DNA from: Bacteroidales bacterium
Lineage (GTDB): Bacteria; Bacteroidota; Bacteroidia; Bacteroidales; Paludibacteraceae
Assembly: GCA_900769035.1 (NCBI GenBank)
Contig: CAAGFD010000068.1
Coordinates: forward strand, 1-5,295
Length of the DNA stretch: 5,295 bases
Direction of reading: 5' to 3'
This document shows, one piece after another, positions 1 through 5,295 of the stretch (its first letter is position 1; each line of letters begins with the position of its first letter). The notes below the pieces were generated by a model. The model did not search any database and was not told the origin of the DNA. It saw only the letters and a list, made by a program, of their open reading frames with translations. Made by a program: the position numbers and the translations under genes.

Positions 1-2087
1 TAAGAGAGGTCTAAATTTAAATAAGATTCCGGACGAAGACCCGTGAGTGGTATTAAGTTGGCTTTCACCCTTGGGGAGAAATATGCGTTATTGGCTAATA
101 CCGGATTTGTGCCATATGCTGCGTTGAAAGTGAGGATGTGGCGACCGGTGATGCGGTAGTTGATGCCTGCTTTGGCGGCATATGTGATGAAATTTTGTAC
201 GGGGCTGTTTCCGTAACTTCCGTTCACCGTCTTTATCCAATTGGTAGAATAGCATTGTCCGTTAATGGTATTTGCCATTACTATATCGTCTGATGCTCGT
301 CCGTTGCGCATCAAACCTTGTCTCCAGAAGTTGGAATACATCACTTGTACTCCGGCATATACGTCGAGGTTAGTATAACTGTATGTGAATTGTCCCCAAA
401 GTTTTGCACTGTGGGTGAATATCTTGTAGTTGTACCCAAAGATGTCGCCAACATATACTTTTCTGTTCGGATTGTCGATGTCGTTTTGCATGAAATTGGC
501 ATCACCCGGGTTATCTCTCTCTCCGTATTGGTCGATGTCTAACCAATAGTCTGCTCCCAAAAGGTCGTCAACGAGTTTGTAGTGGTCGGCTAATGTAGAT
601 TGTAATTCTATACCGGCATCGAGCTTGTATGAGTCGGAGAAGACATAGTTCAAGACAGAATTTGCAGTGATTACCTGCTGGTCGTTACGTCTGTTTTCAA
701 TCATATAACGTCCGCTTTTACCGGTCTGATTGGCAAGATAATTGGTCTGATACATCCTGTCCCAATTAATTTGTCGGTATGATTCATCAGTGCGCCAAAG
801 CTCTTCTTTGGTTGCAGCTCCTGCCGGGTCGCCCATAGTGATGGAGTAGTTAGGTAAATTGCGGTAATAATCAGGTCTCGGGTCTGCGGATTTGTACCAG
901 TTCATCGCTGTACGTCCGTCCATCTGATATTTGTAGCCTATTGATGTGGTGAGTTTGGAGAGATCGTCTATTTTCCATTCATGACTCAATATGGCAATAG
1001 GAGTAAATGATTTTACCTGTTTTGCATTACGTACTACTCCGTTTTGATAACCCCAGTTGGCGTTGTAGAAGTTGTTGCCGAATTTCGAACTCTCTGTTCT
1101 AAAAAATGTTCTTTTCGGTGTTAAATCATATGCCTCTTGAGTAGATCCCGCTTGTTGTCCGCGTTTTGTAGGTGCTCCCATAATGGTGAGCGACAACGAG
1201 TGCTTATTGTTAATCCTTTTCTCTGCGGCTGCCGCAAATGCCCATGCATCGTAGAATGTTCCTTCTGTATATCCCGAGTTACCCCAACGATATGATGCCG
1301 ATACTGCAAATGCCCATCCGTTCTCCATCATTCCCGTTGCATATGTTGCCATAGTGCGGGTAACATATGTGCGGTTTGATGCCACTTGACTTATTTTAAA
1401 TCCTTTACGTATTGCTGATGCTCTTGCATTGATATTTACAGCTCCTCCTACATTTCCAAATGTGAATGAGGCGGCTTCCGTGGCGTTGATATTCTCTTTC
1501 GAGCGTACTATATCGTTCAATCCGCCTATTTGGCTGTAGGTAAAGTAGCCGCGTTCTGCATCATTTACAAGAATACCATTTATATATGTGTTGTTGTATT
1601 TTCCATCTAAACCCCTTGTTCTGAATCTCATAGGGCTGAACGTGTAAGATGCGTTGGATGTAAATACGTCTCCTTTTGATGTCAATAGCGTACTTACATT
1701 CTGGCTTGATGAGCCTTCATCGTCCAATTCATTCTCTGAGATATTTAATATTATATCTTCTTTTGCACTGTTTTGTACATCTGGTAATAATATCACATCT
1801 CCAACGTCGGTAATTCTGTCTTCTACAGAGATAATCAATTGATGATTAATGACGTTACCTCCAAAAAATGTTAGTACCATCTGACCTTTTTTTAGTACTT
1901 TGAGTTCGAATTCTCCGTACTCATTAGTGGTAGTCTCCACCTTCTCCGATAAGATGGCTACATGTACGCCAGGCATCGGTTCTTTCGAGGCATTGCTTTT
2001 GGCAACTCCTTTGATGATAAAGTTTTGCGACATTATTGCAGTGCAAAACACAAATGAAAGTAGTAAGAATGTGTAGATTTTCTTCAT
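1..2087 (-). CDS. TonB-dependent outer-membrane receptor with carboxypeptidase-regulatory-like domain, 3' end outside window
   Basis: This is an outer-membrane beta-barrel transporter that imports an unidentified ligand using TonB-ExbBD energy. The frame is open from the ATG at 2087 to the window edge, giving 695 residues. Residues 1-20 form a signal peptide (MKK, hydrophobic core, likely cut S20|Q21). Residues 23-103 resemble the CarboxypepD_reg-like beta-sandwich found before the plug in many Bacteroidota receptors. Residues 125-222 are the plug domain (FRTRGLDG, INGILVNDAERG, FGNVGGAVNINARAS). The barrel starts near 230 and includes YTEGTFYDAW, APTKRGQQAG, NWGYQNG and ADPRPDYYRNLP, segments I recognise from a widespread Bacteroidota receptor group. 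The end of the barrel is missing; relatives are typically about 900 residues (from memory). It starts 11 bases after the upstream Plug-family stop, so the two are probably co-transcribed. No SusD-like gene is visible and the sequence is not typical SusC, so a glycan substrate should not be assumed. The family call is firm; the ligand is unknown. Confidence 0.93.
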   Translation of the reverse strand, partial: MKKIYTFLLLSFVFCTAIMSQNFIIKGVAKSNASKEPMPGVHVAILSEKVETTTNEYGEFELKVLKKGQMVLTFFGGNVINHQLIISVEDRITDVGDVILLPDVQNSAKEDIILNISENELDDEGSSSQNVSTLLTSKGDVFTSNASYTFSPMRFRTRGLDGKYNNTYINGILVNDAERGYFTYSQIGGLNDIVRSKENINATEAASFTFGNVGGAVNINARASAIRKGFKISQVASNRTYVTRTMATYATGMMENGWAFAVSASYRWGNSGYTEGTFYDAWAFAAAAEKRINNKHSLSLTIMGAPTKRGQQAGSTQEAYDLTPKRTFFRTESSKFGNNFYNANWGYQNGVVRNAKQVKSFTPIAILSHEWKIDDLSKLTTSIGYKYQMDGRTAMNWYKSADPRPDYYRNLPNYSITMGDPAGAATKEELWRTDESYRQINWDRMYQTNYLANQTGKSGRYMIENRRNDQQVITANSVLNYVFSDSYKLDAGIELQSTLADHYKLVDDLLGADYWLDIDQYGERDNPGDANFMQNDIDNPNRKVYVGDIFGYNYKIFTHSAKLWGQFTYSYTNLDVYAGVQVMYSNFWRQGLMRNGRASDDIVMANTINGQCYSTNWIKTVNGSYGNSPVQNFITYAAKAGINYRITGRHILTFNAAYGTNPVLANNAYFSPRVKANLIPLTGLRPESYLNLDLS

Positions 2088-2098
2088 ATTAATAGCGT

Positions 2099-3358
2099 TT
2101 ATTGATTTTCCTGGACGTTATATCCTACAAGTCTTTCGTATCTGCTTCCGGTAGGTTTGTAATATAAAAACACTTCGTATTGATTTTTACTTTGCCAAAA
2201 ACTGCCTTCTATCGGTATTTGAGTTGCCGAATTCGCGCCTTTCGACATGAATACATATATATAATTGTATCCTCCTTGCTTTAAGTATAGCGATTTATGG
2301 TAGTATTTGCGAGTATAGTCGTATTCCATCCGGCAGCTATTACTTGGTGCATTGCCGGTTATTTCTCCTAAAAGATAGATGCTACCACTCAAAAAAGGTT
2401 TTTCTATCGGTAAATAGAAATGTACCCACATGTAGTCCGCCTCCAAGTCGTTGTTCTCTCCATCTTGATAGTTGATGGCAAAACTCCCGTGTGCGTCGAA
2501 ATTGTAAGTCTCCCTTTTATCATTGCGTAAAAGTGCAGGCTCAAGGTATACGTGATATTCTTCTCCCTCATATCTTATCCTGTCGATGCCGCTTCCGTAG
2601 GTATAACGACTCGAGAAATCTATCGATCGGTATTGATTGCCCCCTTCAAAAATAAGCTCTTGTGTGTTGTGGTAACGTATTTTACTCGATAGTACGGAGG
2701 TTGGTTTAGTGAGCCGTACTTTGTTATCTTCCCTTCCGTTTTGCTTGACTATCAGTGTAAAATCATACATTGGGTTAACCGATTTTATCTCGTCGGTTAT
2801 TATCTCAATATTCAACTGCTGATATTTACCGCTTATTTCTCGTGTAGTATTGCCGGTAATCGTAGTGTTTATAATGGAAATCGGCTCCACTACCGAAAAG
2901 CATGCACTCGCTACAAGTTGGTTTTCAAAATCATTATCTTTTGCAATAAGTACAACGTAATTTCCACTCACTTTCAGTTGTACATCTTCGTTCGGAAGAG
3001 TAAATTGATAGTGGATATAATTCACGGTAGTGTTGATGGAATAGTCGTAATTTGTGATGAGATTTCCGTCAAAACCTTCTAAATATTCCATAGAAGAGAG
3101 GGCGGATGGCTCCCAATTTGAGTTGCAATGAACGATTTTATAGTGGAAATTTGATGAAATATAGCTCAATTCATCAAAAGAAATGGATATATATTGCTCC
3201 GATTGCAACTCTATCACCGGTGTGCGCGTCTGTATGCCATCGGGTAAGACTTGTAATGTGCGTATGTTGTTGTCAAATATTTGAGTTTTATATGGATATG
3301 CGTTACTATATATAATCCCAAACAACAAAATAGAAGTTGTAATTACTATCTTTTTCAC
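2099..3358 (-). CDS. DUF5103 / type IX secretion system Plug-family protein
   Basis: This is a complete 419-residue secreted protein of the DUF5103 family, now described as the type 9 secretion system plug family. In the Flavobacterium SprA structure, Plug seals the periplasmic end of the giant SprA translocon when substrate and PorV are absent. Residues 1-20 are a type I signal peptide (likely cut at SNA20|Y21) with no lipobox cysteine, which fits a soluble periplasmic protein. Family hallmarks I recognise, in order, are FDELS (61-65), HCNSNWEPS (77-85), EYLEGF (91-96), IHYQFTLPN (115-123), SGNYVV (131-136), GGNQYRSIDF (239-248), ADYMWVHFYL (307-316), LKQGGYNYIYV (359-369) and a terminal KNQYEVFLYY..GSRYERLVG (391-412). 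The composition suggests beta-sandwich domains. The start is GTG: a TAG stop lies directly upstream in frame, and the next methionine (M90) would remove the signal peptide. It leads an operon with a TonB-dependent receptor. The family call is strong; the plug role here is inferred, because no other T9SS gene is visible. Confidence 0.9.
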   Translation of the reverse strand: MKKIVITTSILLFGIIYSNAYPYKTQIFDNNIRTLQVLPDGIQTRTPVIELQSEQYISISFDELSYISSNFHYKIVHCNSNWEPSALSSMEYLEGFDGNLITNYDYSINTTVNYIHYQFTLPNEDVQLKVSGNYVVLIAKDNDFENQLVASACFSVVEPISIINTTITGNTTREISGKYQQLNIEIITDEIKSVNPMYDFTLIVKQNGREDNKVRLTKPTSVLSSKIRYHNTQELIFEGGNQYRSIDFSSRYTYGSGIDRIRYEGEEYHVYLEPALLRNDKRETYNFDAHGSFAINYQDGENNDLEADYMWVHFYLPIEKPFLSGSIYLLGEITGNAPSNSCRMEYDYTRKYYHKSLYLKQGGYNYIYVFMSKGANSATQIPIEGSFWQSKNQYEVFLYYKPTGSRYERLVGYNVQENQ

Positions 3359-3428
3359 CTAAATAAGAGATGTAAATACAATTGTTTTTGTAAAAAAATA
3401 TCAATTTCTCTACTGCTACATTTTTCGG

Positions 3429-3460
3429 CAAAGTTATGAAAAAAAAATAGTATGACCAAA
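3429..3460 (-). promoter_or_regulatory. Bacteroidota-type promoter for the Plug-TonB receptor unit
   Basis: Read on the minus strand, TTTG (3460-3457) is followed after 20 bases by TAACTTTG (3436-3429), a full match to TAnnTTTG. This predicts a start near 3425 and a leader of about 65 bases before the GTG at 3358. The spacer contains nine consecutive A on the plus strand (3439-3447), read as T on this strand; a slippage there would change the box spacing. Consensus and spacing are seen directly; activity is inferred. Confidence 0.78.
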
Positions 3461-3466
3461 TATTTG
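3457..3466. repeat. 10-bp perfect palindrome formed by two opposed -33 boxes
   Basis: The sequence CAAATATTTG is a perfect inverted repeat. Its two halves are the TTTG -33 boxes of the divergent promoters, separated only by TA. It may be simply the geometric result of two abutting promoters, or it may also be bound by a symmetric regulator. The symmetry does not extend to the flanking bases (C on both sides). Confidence 0.7.
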
Positions 3467-3493
3467 CCATATAGATTTTTATTTGTACTTTTG
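3463..3493 (+). promoter_or_regulatory. Bacteroidota-type promoter for the polyamine dehydrogenase-pheS unit
   Basis: A -33 box TTTG (3463-3466) is followed after exactly 19 bases by TACTTTTG (3486-3493), a full match to the Bacteroidota -7 consensus TAnnTTTG. This predicts transcription starting near 3497 and a leader of about 30 bases before the ATG at 3529. No riboswitch or terminator would fit in that leader. The -33 box lies 2 bases from the -33 box of the opposing promoter. Consensus and spacing are seen directly; activity is inferred. Confidence 0.8.
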
Positions 3494-3528
3494 CACTTAA
3501 ATGGTGTAATATCTTAAAGTAGCTAATT

Positions 3529-4731
3529 ATGTCAAAAGTACTTATTATCGGAGCCGGTGGTGTCGGAACTGTTGTCGCCCATAAATTGGCTCAAAATGCA
3601 GATGTTTTTACAGAAATAATGATGGCTAGTCGCACAGTTAGCAAGTGTGACGCTATTGCCGCTGATGTAAAAAAACGTTACAATGTAGAAATTAAAACAG
3701 CTAAAGTCGATGCTGATAATGTTCCTGAATTGGTTGCTTTATTCAAAAGTTTTGGTCCTAAGTTAGTCATTAACGTAGCCCTTCCTTATCAAGACCTTAC
3801 AATAATGGAAGCTTGCCTTCAAGCCGGTTGTAACTATCTTGATACCGCCAATTACGAGCCGAAAGATGAGGCTCACTTCGAATATTCTTGGCAATGGGCT
3901 TTCCATGATAGATTTAAAGAAGCCGGTCTCTGCGCTATTTTAGGTTGCGGTTTCGACCCGGGTGCTACTAGCGTGTTTACAGCTTATGCCGCCAAACATT
4001 ATTTCGACGAAATGCATTATCTCGATATCGTAGATTGTAATGCAGGCGACCATCATAAGGCTTTCGCTACTAACTTTAATCCGGAAATAAACATTCGCGA
4101 AATTACCCAAAAGGGTAGATATTATCAAGATGGTAAATGGGTGGAAACAGGCTCCCTTGAAATTCATCAGCCTGTAAATTACCCTGAAATCGGTCCTAAA
4201 GAGTCTTACCTCCTCTACCACGAGGAGCTCGAATCTCTCGTTAAAAACTTCCCTACTATCAAACGCGCCAGATTCTGGATGACTTTTGGTCAAGAATACC
4301 TTACACACCTCCGCGTGATACAAAATATAGGTATGGCTCGTATCGATGAAATAGATTATAACGGCCAAAAAATAGTTCCTATCCAATTCCTTAAAGCCGT
4401 ACTTCCTGCCCCGGAAACTTTAGGCGAAAACTATAGTGGCTATACCTCTATCGGTTGCCGTATTAGCGGTGTCAAGGATGGAAAACCAAGAACGTATTAC
4501 ATATATAATAATTGTTCTCACCAAGCTGCTTATAAAGAGACAGGTACTCAGGGCGTTAGCTATACAACAGGCGTGCCTGCTATGACGGGCGCCTATATGT
4601 TCCTTACCGGAAAATGGAGCGGTGCCGGAGTATTTAATGTAGAACAATTCGACCCGGATCCATTCCTCAAAAAAATGGCTGAGAGCGGATTGCCTTGGCA
4701 CGAAGTAGTGGATGGTGACCTAGAATTTTAA
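3529..4731 (+). CDS. carboxynorspermidine/carboxyspermidine dehydrogenase (saccharopine dehydrogenase superfamily)
   Basis: This is a complete 400-residue cytoplasmic oxidoreductase. The family condenses L-aspartate beta-semialdehyde with a diamine (putrescine or 1,3-diaminopropane) using NADPH, giving carboxyspermidine or carboxynorspermidine, which the decarboxylase NspC then converts to spermidine or norspermidine. The Rossmann glycine motif GAGGVG is at residues 8-13 after the first beta strand, and ASR at 33-35 ends the second strand; the arginine is compatible with NADP(H). INVALPYQDL (81-90) and NYLDTANYE (102-110) are typical of the saccharopine dehydrogenase fold. LGCGFDPGATSVF (138-150) and CNAGDHHKAFATNFNPEINIREI (170-192 region) are characteristic of the polyamine branch rather than lysine-pathway enzymes. 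The length is normal for the family. The ATG follows an AT-rich leader with no clear Shine-Dalgarno sequence and has a good promoter about 30 bases upstream. Putrescine as substrate is inferred from what is known of Bacteroidota spermidine synthesis. nspC is not in the window. pheS follows after 31 bases. Confidence 0.93.
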   Translation: MSKVLIIGAGGVGTVVAHKLAQNADVFTEIMMASRTVSKCDAIAADVKKRYNVEIKTAKVDADNVPELVALFKSFGPKLVINVALPYQDLTIMEACLQAGCNYLDTANYEPKDEAHFEYSWQWAFHDRFKEAGLCAILGCGFDPGATSVFTAYAAKHYFDEMHYLDIVDCNAGDHHKAFATNFNPEINIREITQKGRYYQDGKWVETGSLEIHQPVNYPEIGPKESYLLYHEELESLVKNFPTIKRARFWMTFGQEYLTHLRVIQNIGMARIDEIDYNGQKIVPIQFLKAVLPAPETLGENYSGYTSIGCRISGVKDGKPRTYYIYNNCSHQAAYKETGTQGVSYTTGVPAMTGAYMFLTGKWSGAGVFNVEQFDPDPFLKKMAESGLPWHEVVDGDLEF

Positions 4732-4762
4732 TATCCCTTTTTAATCATTGACATATCACACA

Positions 4763-5295
4763 ATGAAAAAAATTATCGAACAAATTTCTGCTGCCGTTGA
4801 CTCTTTTCATGCCAATACCCCGGAAGAATTAGAGTCTCTGCGAATAAAATATCTTAGTAAAAAAGGCGAAATTTCCGAACTCTTCAATGAGTTTCGTAAT
4901 GTGCCTGCCGAACAAAAAAGAGAGATTGGTCAGCTCCTTAATCAGTTGAGAGACAAAGCTCAACAGAAAATTGCAGAACTCAAAGAGGTTATCGACAGAA
5001 ATAAACAAGAAGCCGATAAACTCGACCTTACTCGTACTGCCGAGCCTATCGCTCTCGGTACCCGACACCCCCTCTCACTCGTAAAAAACGAGATAATCGA
5101 TATCTTCTCCAGAATCGGCTTCGTAGTGGCAGACGGTCCTGAAATAGAGGACGATTGGCACGTTTTCGAATCACTCAACTTCCCGCCTGAGCACCCGGCT
5201 CGCGATATGCAGGATACTTTTTTCATCGAAAAGCACCCCGACATATTACTCCGTACTCATACTTCAAGCGTCGAAACTCGTGTGATGACTTCTCA
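4763..5295 (+). CDS. pheS: phenylalanine--tRNA ligase alpha subunit, 3' end outside window
   Basis: This is the alpha (catalytic) subunit of the cytoplasmic alpha2beta2 enzyme that charges tRNA-Phe. The first 177 codons are present; bacterial PheS is usually about 340 residues, so roughly half is missing. Residues 1-90 are a charged, Lys/Glu-rich helical region containing LRIKYLSKKGEISEL (26-40), which matches the N-terminal coiled coil that contacts tRNA. The class II catalytic domain then begins with RHPLSLVKNEI (101-111), GFVVADGPEIEDDW (119-132), NFPPEHPARDMQDTFFI (139-155) and LLRTHTSSVETRVM (162-175), all near-diagnostic PheS blocks. The ATG at 4763 places the N-terminus where PheS proteins normally start. 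Leucine codons are strongly CTC-biased (9 of 16 visible), possibly reflecting higher expression. It lies 31 bases after the polyamine dehydrogenase with no convincing promoter between them, so read-through transcription is likely. pheT is not in the window. Confidence 0.97.
   Translation, partial: MKKIIEQISAAVDSFHANTPEELESLRIKYLSKKGEISELFNEFRNVPAEQKREIGQLLNQLRDKAQQKIAELKEVIDRNKQEADKLDLTRTAEPIALGTRHPLSLVKNEIIDIFSRIGFVVADGPEIEDDWHVFESLNFPPEHPARDMQDTFFIEKHPDILLRTHTSSVETRVMTS

Noticed and set aside
318..542. 74-codon plus-strand open frame
   Set aside because: It is antisense to the receptor barrel, whose minus-strand frame is unbroken and has clear family motifs; the translated product shows no recognisable domain.
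1..2087. Annotation as SusC-type glycan importer
   Set aside because: No SusD-like gene is visible in the window and the regulatory and plug domains lack the usual SusC wording; a SusD downstream of the left edge cannot be excluded.
2741..3315. Two plus-strand open frames (113 and 69 codons) across the Plug-family gene
   Set aside because: Both are antisense to a gene with strong family motifs along its whole length. The products are Cys- and Tyr-rich and unlike any family I know.
3501..3509. ATG-GTG-TAA mini open frame in the leader of the dehydrogenase gene
   Set aside because: A two-codon frame this close to the predicted transcription start is expected by chance, and nothing suggests a regulatory leader peptide.
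3940..4701. Two minus-strand open frames (148 and 93 codons)
   Set aside because: Both are shadows of the dehydrogenase gene, whose plus-strand frame has diagnostic motifs throughout.
3529..4731. Annotation as lysine-pathway saccharopine dehydrogenase
   Set aside because: The fold is shared, but the GFDPG and CNAGDHHKAFATNFNPEIN-region motifs place it in the carboxy(nor)spermidine dehydrogenase branch.
4732..4762. Possible terminator or phenylalanine attenuator before pheS (five T at 4738-4742)
   Set aside because: There is no GC-rich stem before the T run, no Phe-rich leader peptide, and 31 bases cannot hold a T-box or attenuator.
4829..5244. Two overlapping minus-strand open frames inside pheS
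   Set aside because: They lie opposite diagnostic PheS blocks and have no promoter or family signature of their own.

Overview
The window looks like chromosomal DNA from a Bacteroidota bacterium, most likely of the order Bacteroidales. The evidence is a TonB-dependent receptor with an N-terminal carboxypeptidase-regulatory-like domain, a DUF5103/type IX secretion Plug-family protein, a carboxyspermidine-type polyamine dehydrogenase, and promoters of the Bacteroidota pattern TTTG-N19/20-TAnnTTTG with AT-rich leaders lacking a clear Shine-Dalgarno sequence. The DNA is moderately AT-rich. I see no mobile element, CRISPR array, tRNA, rRNA or integration scar.

The layout is two divergent transcription units. 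On the minus strand, from about 3425 leftwards, lie a DUF5103/T9SS Plug-like gene (3358-2099, GTG start) and, 11 bases further on, a large TonB-dependent receptor (from 2087, running off the left edge with 695 codons visible). Both products carry signal peptides and should act at the outer membrane. On the plus strand, from about 3497 rightwards, lie a complete carboxy(nor)spermidine dehydrogenase gene (3529-4731) and, 31 bases later, the first 177 codons of pheS, the phenylalanyl-tRNA synthetase alpha subunit (from 4763, running off the right edge).

The only substantial non-coding stretch is the 170-base divergent intergenic region (3359-3528). It holds two back-to-back promoters whose -33 boxes are 2 bases apart and together form a perfect 10-bp palindrome. 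The spacer of the minus-strand promoter carries a run of nine A. 

Functionally, the left unit is cell-envelope machinery (protein secretion and nutrient uptake) and the right unit is core metabolism (spermidine synthesis and aminoacylation). None of the genes is new as a family. The points worth following up are the coupling of a Plug-family gene to one TonB-dependent receptor, the compact divergent promoter with its homopolymer, and the polyamine gene placed ahead of pheS.
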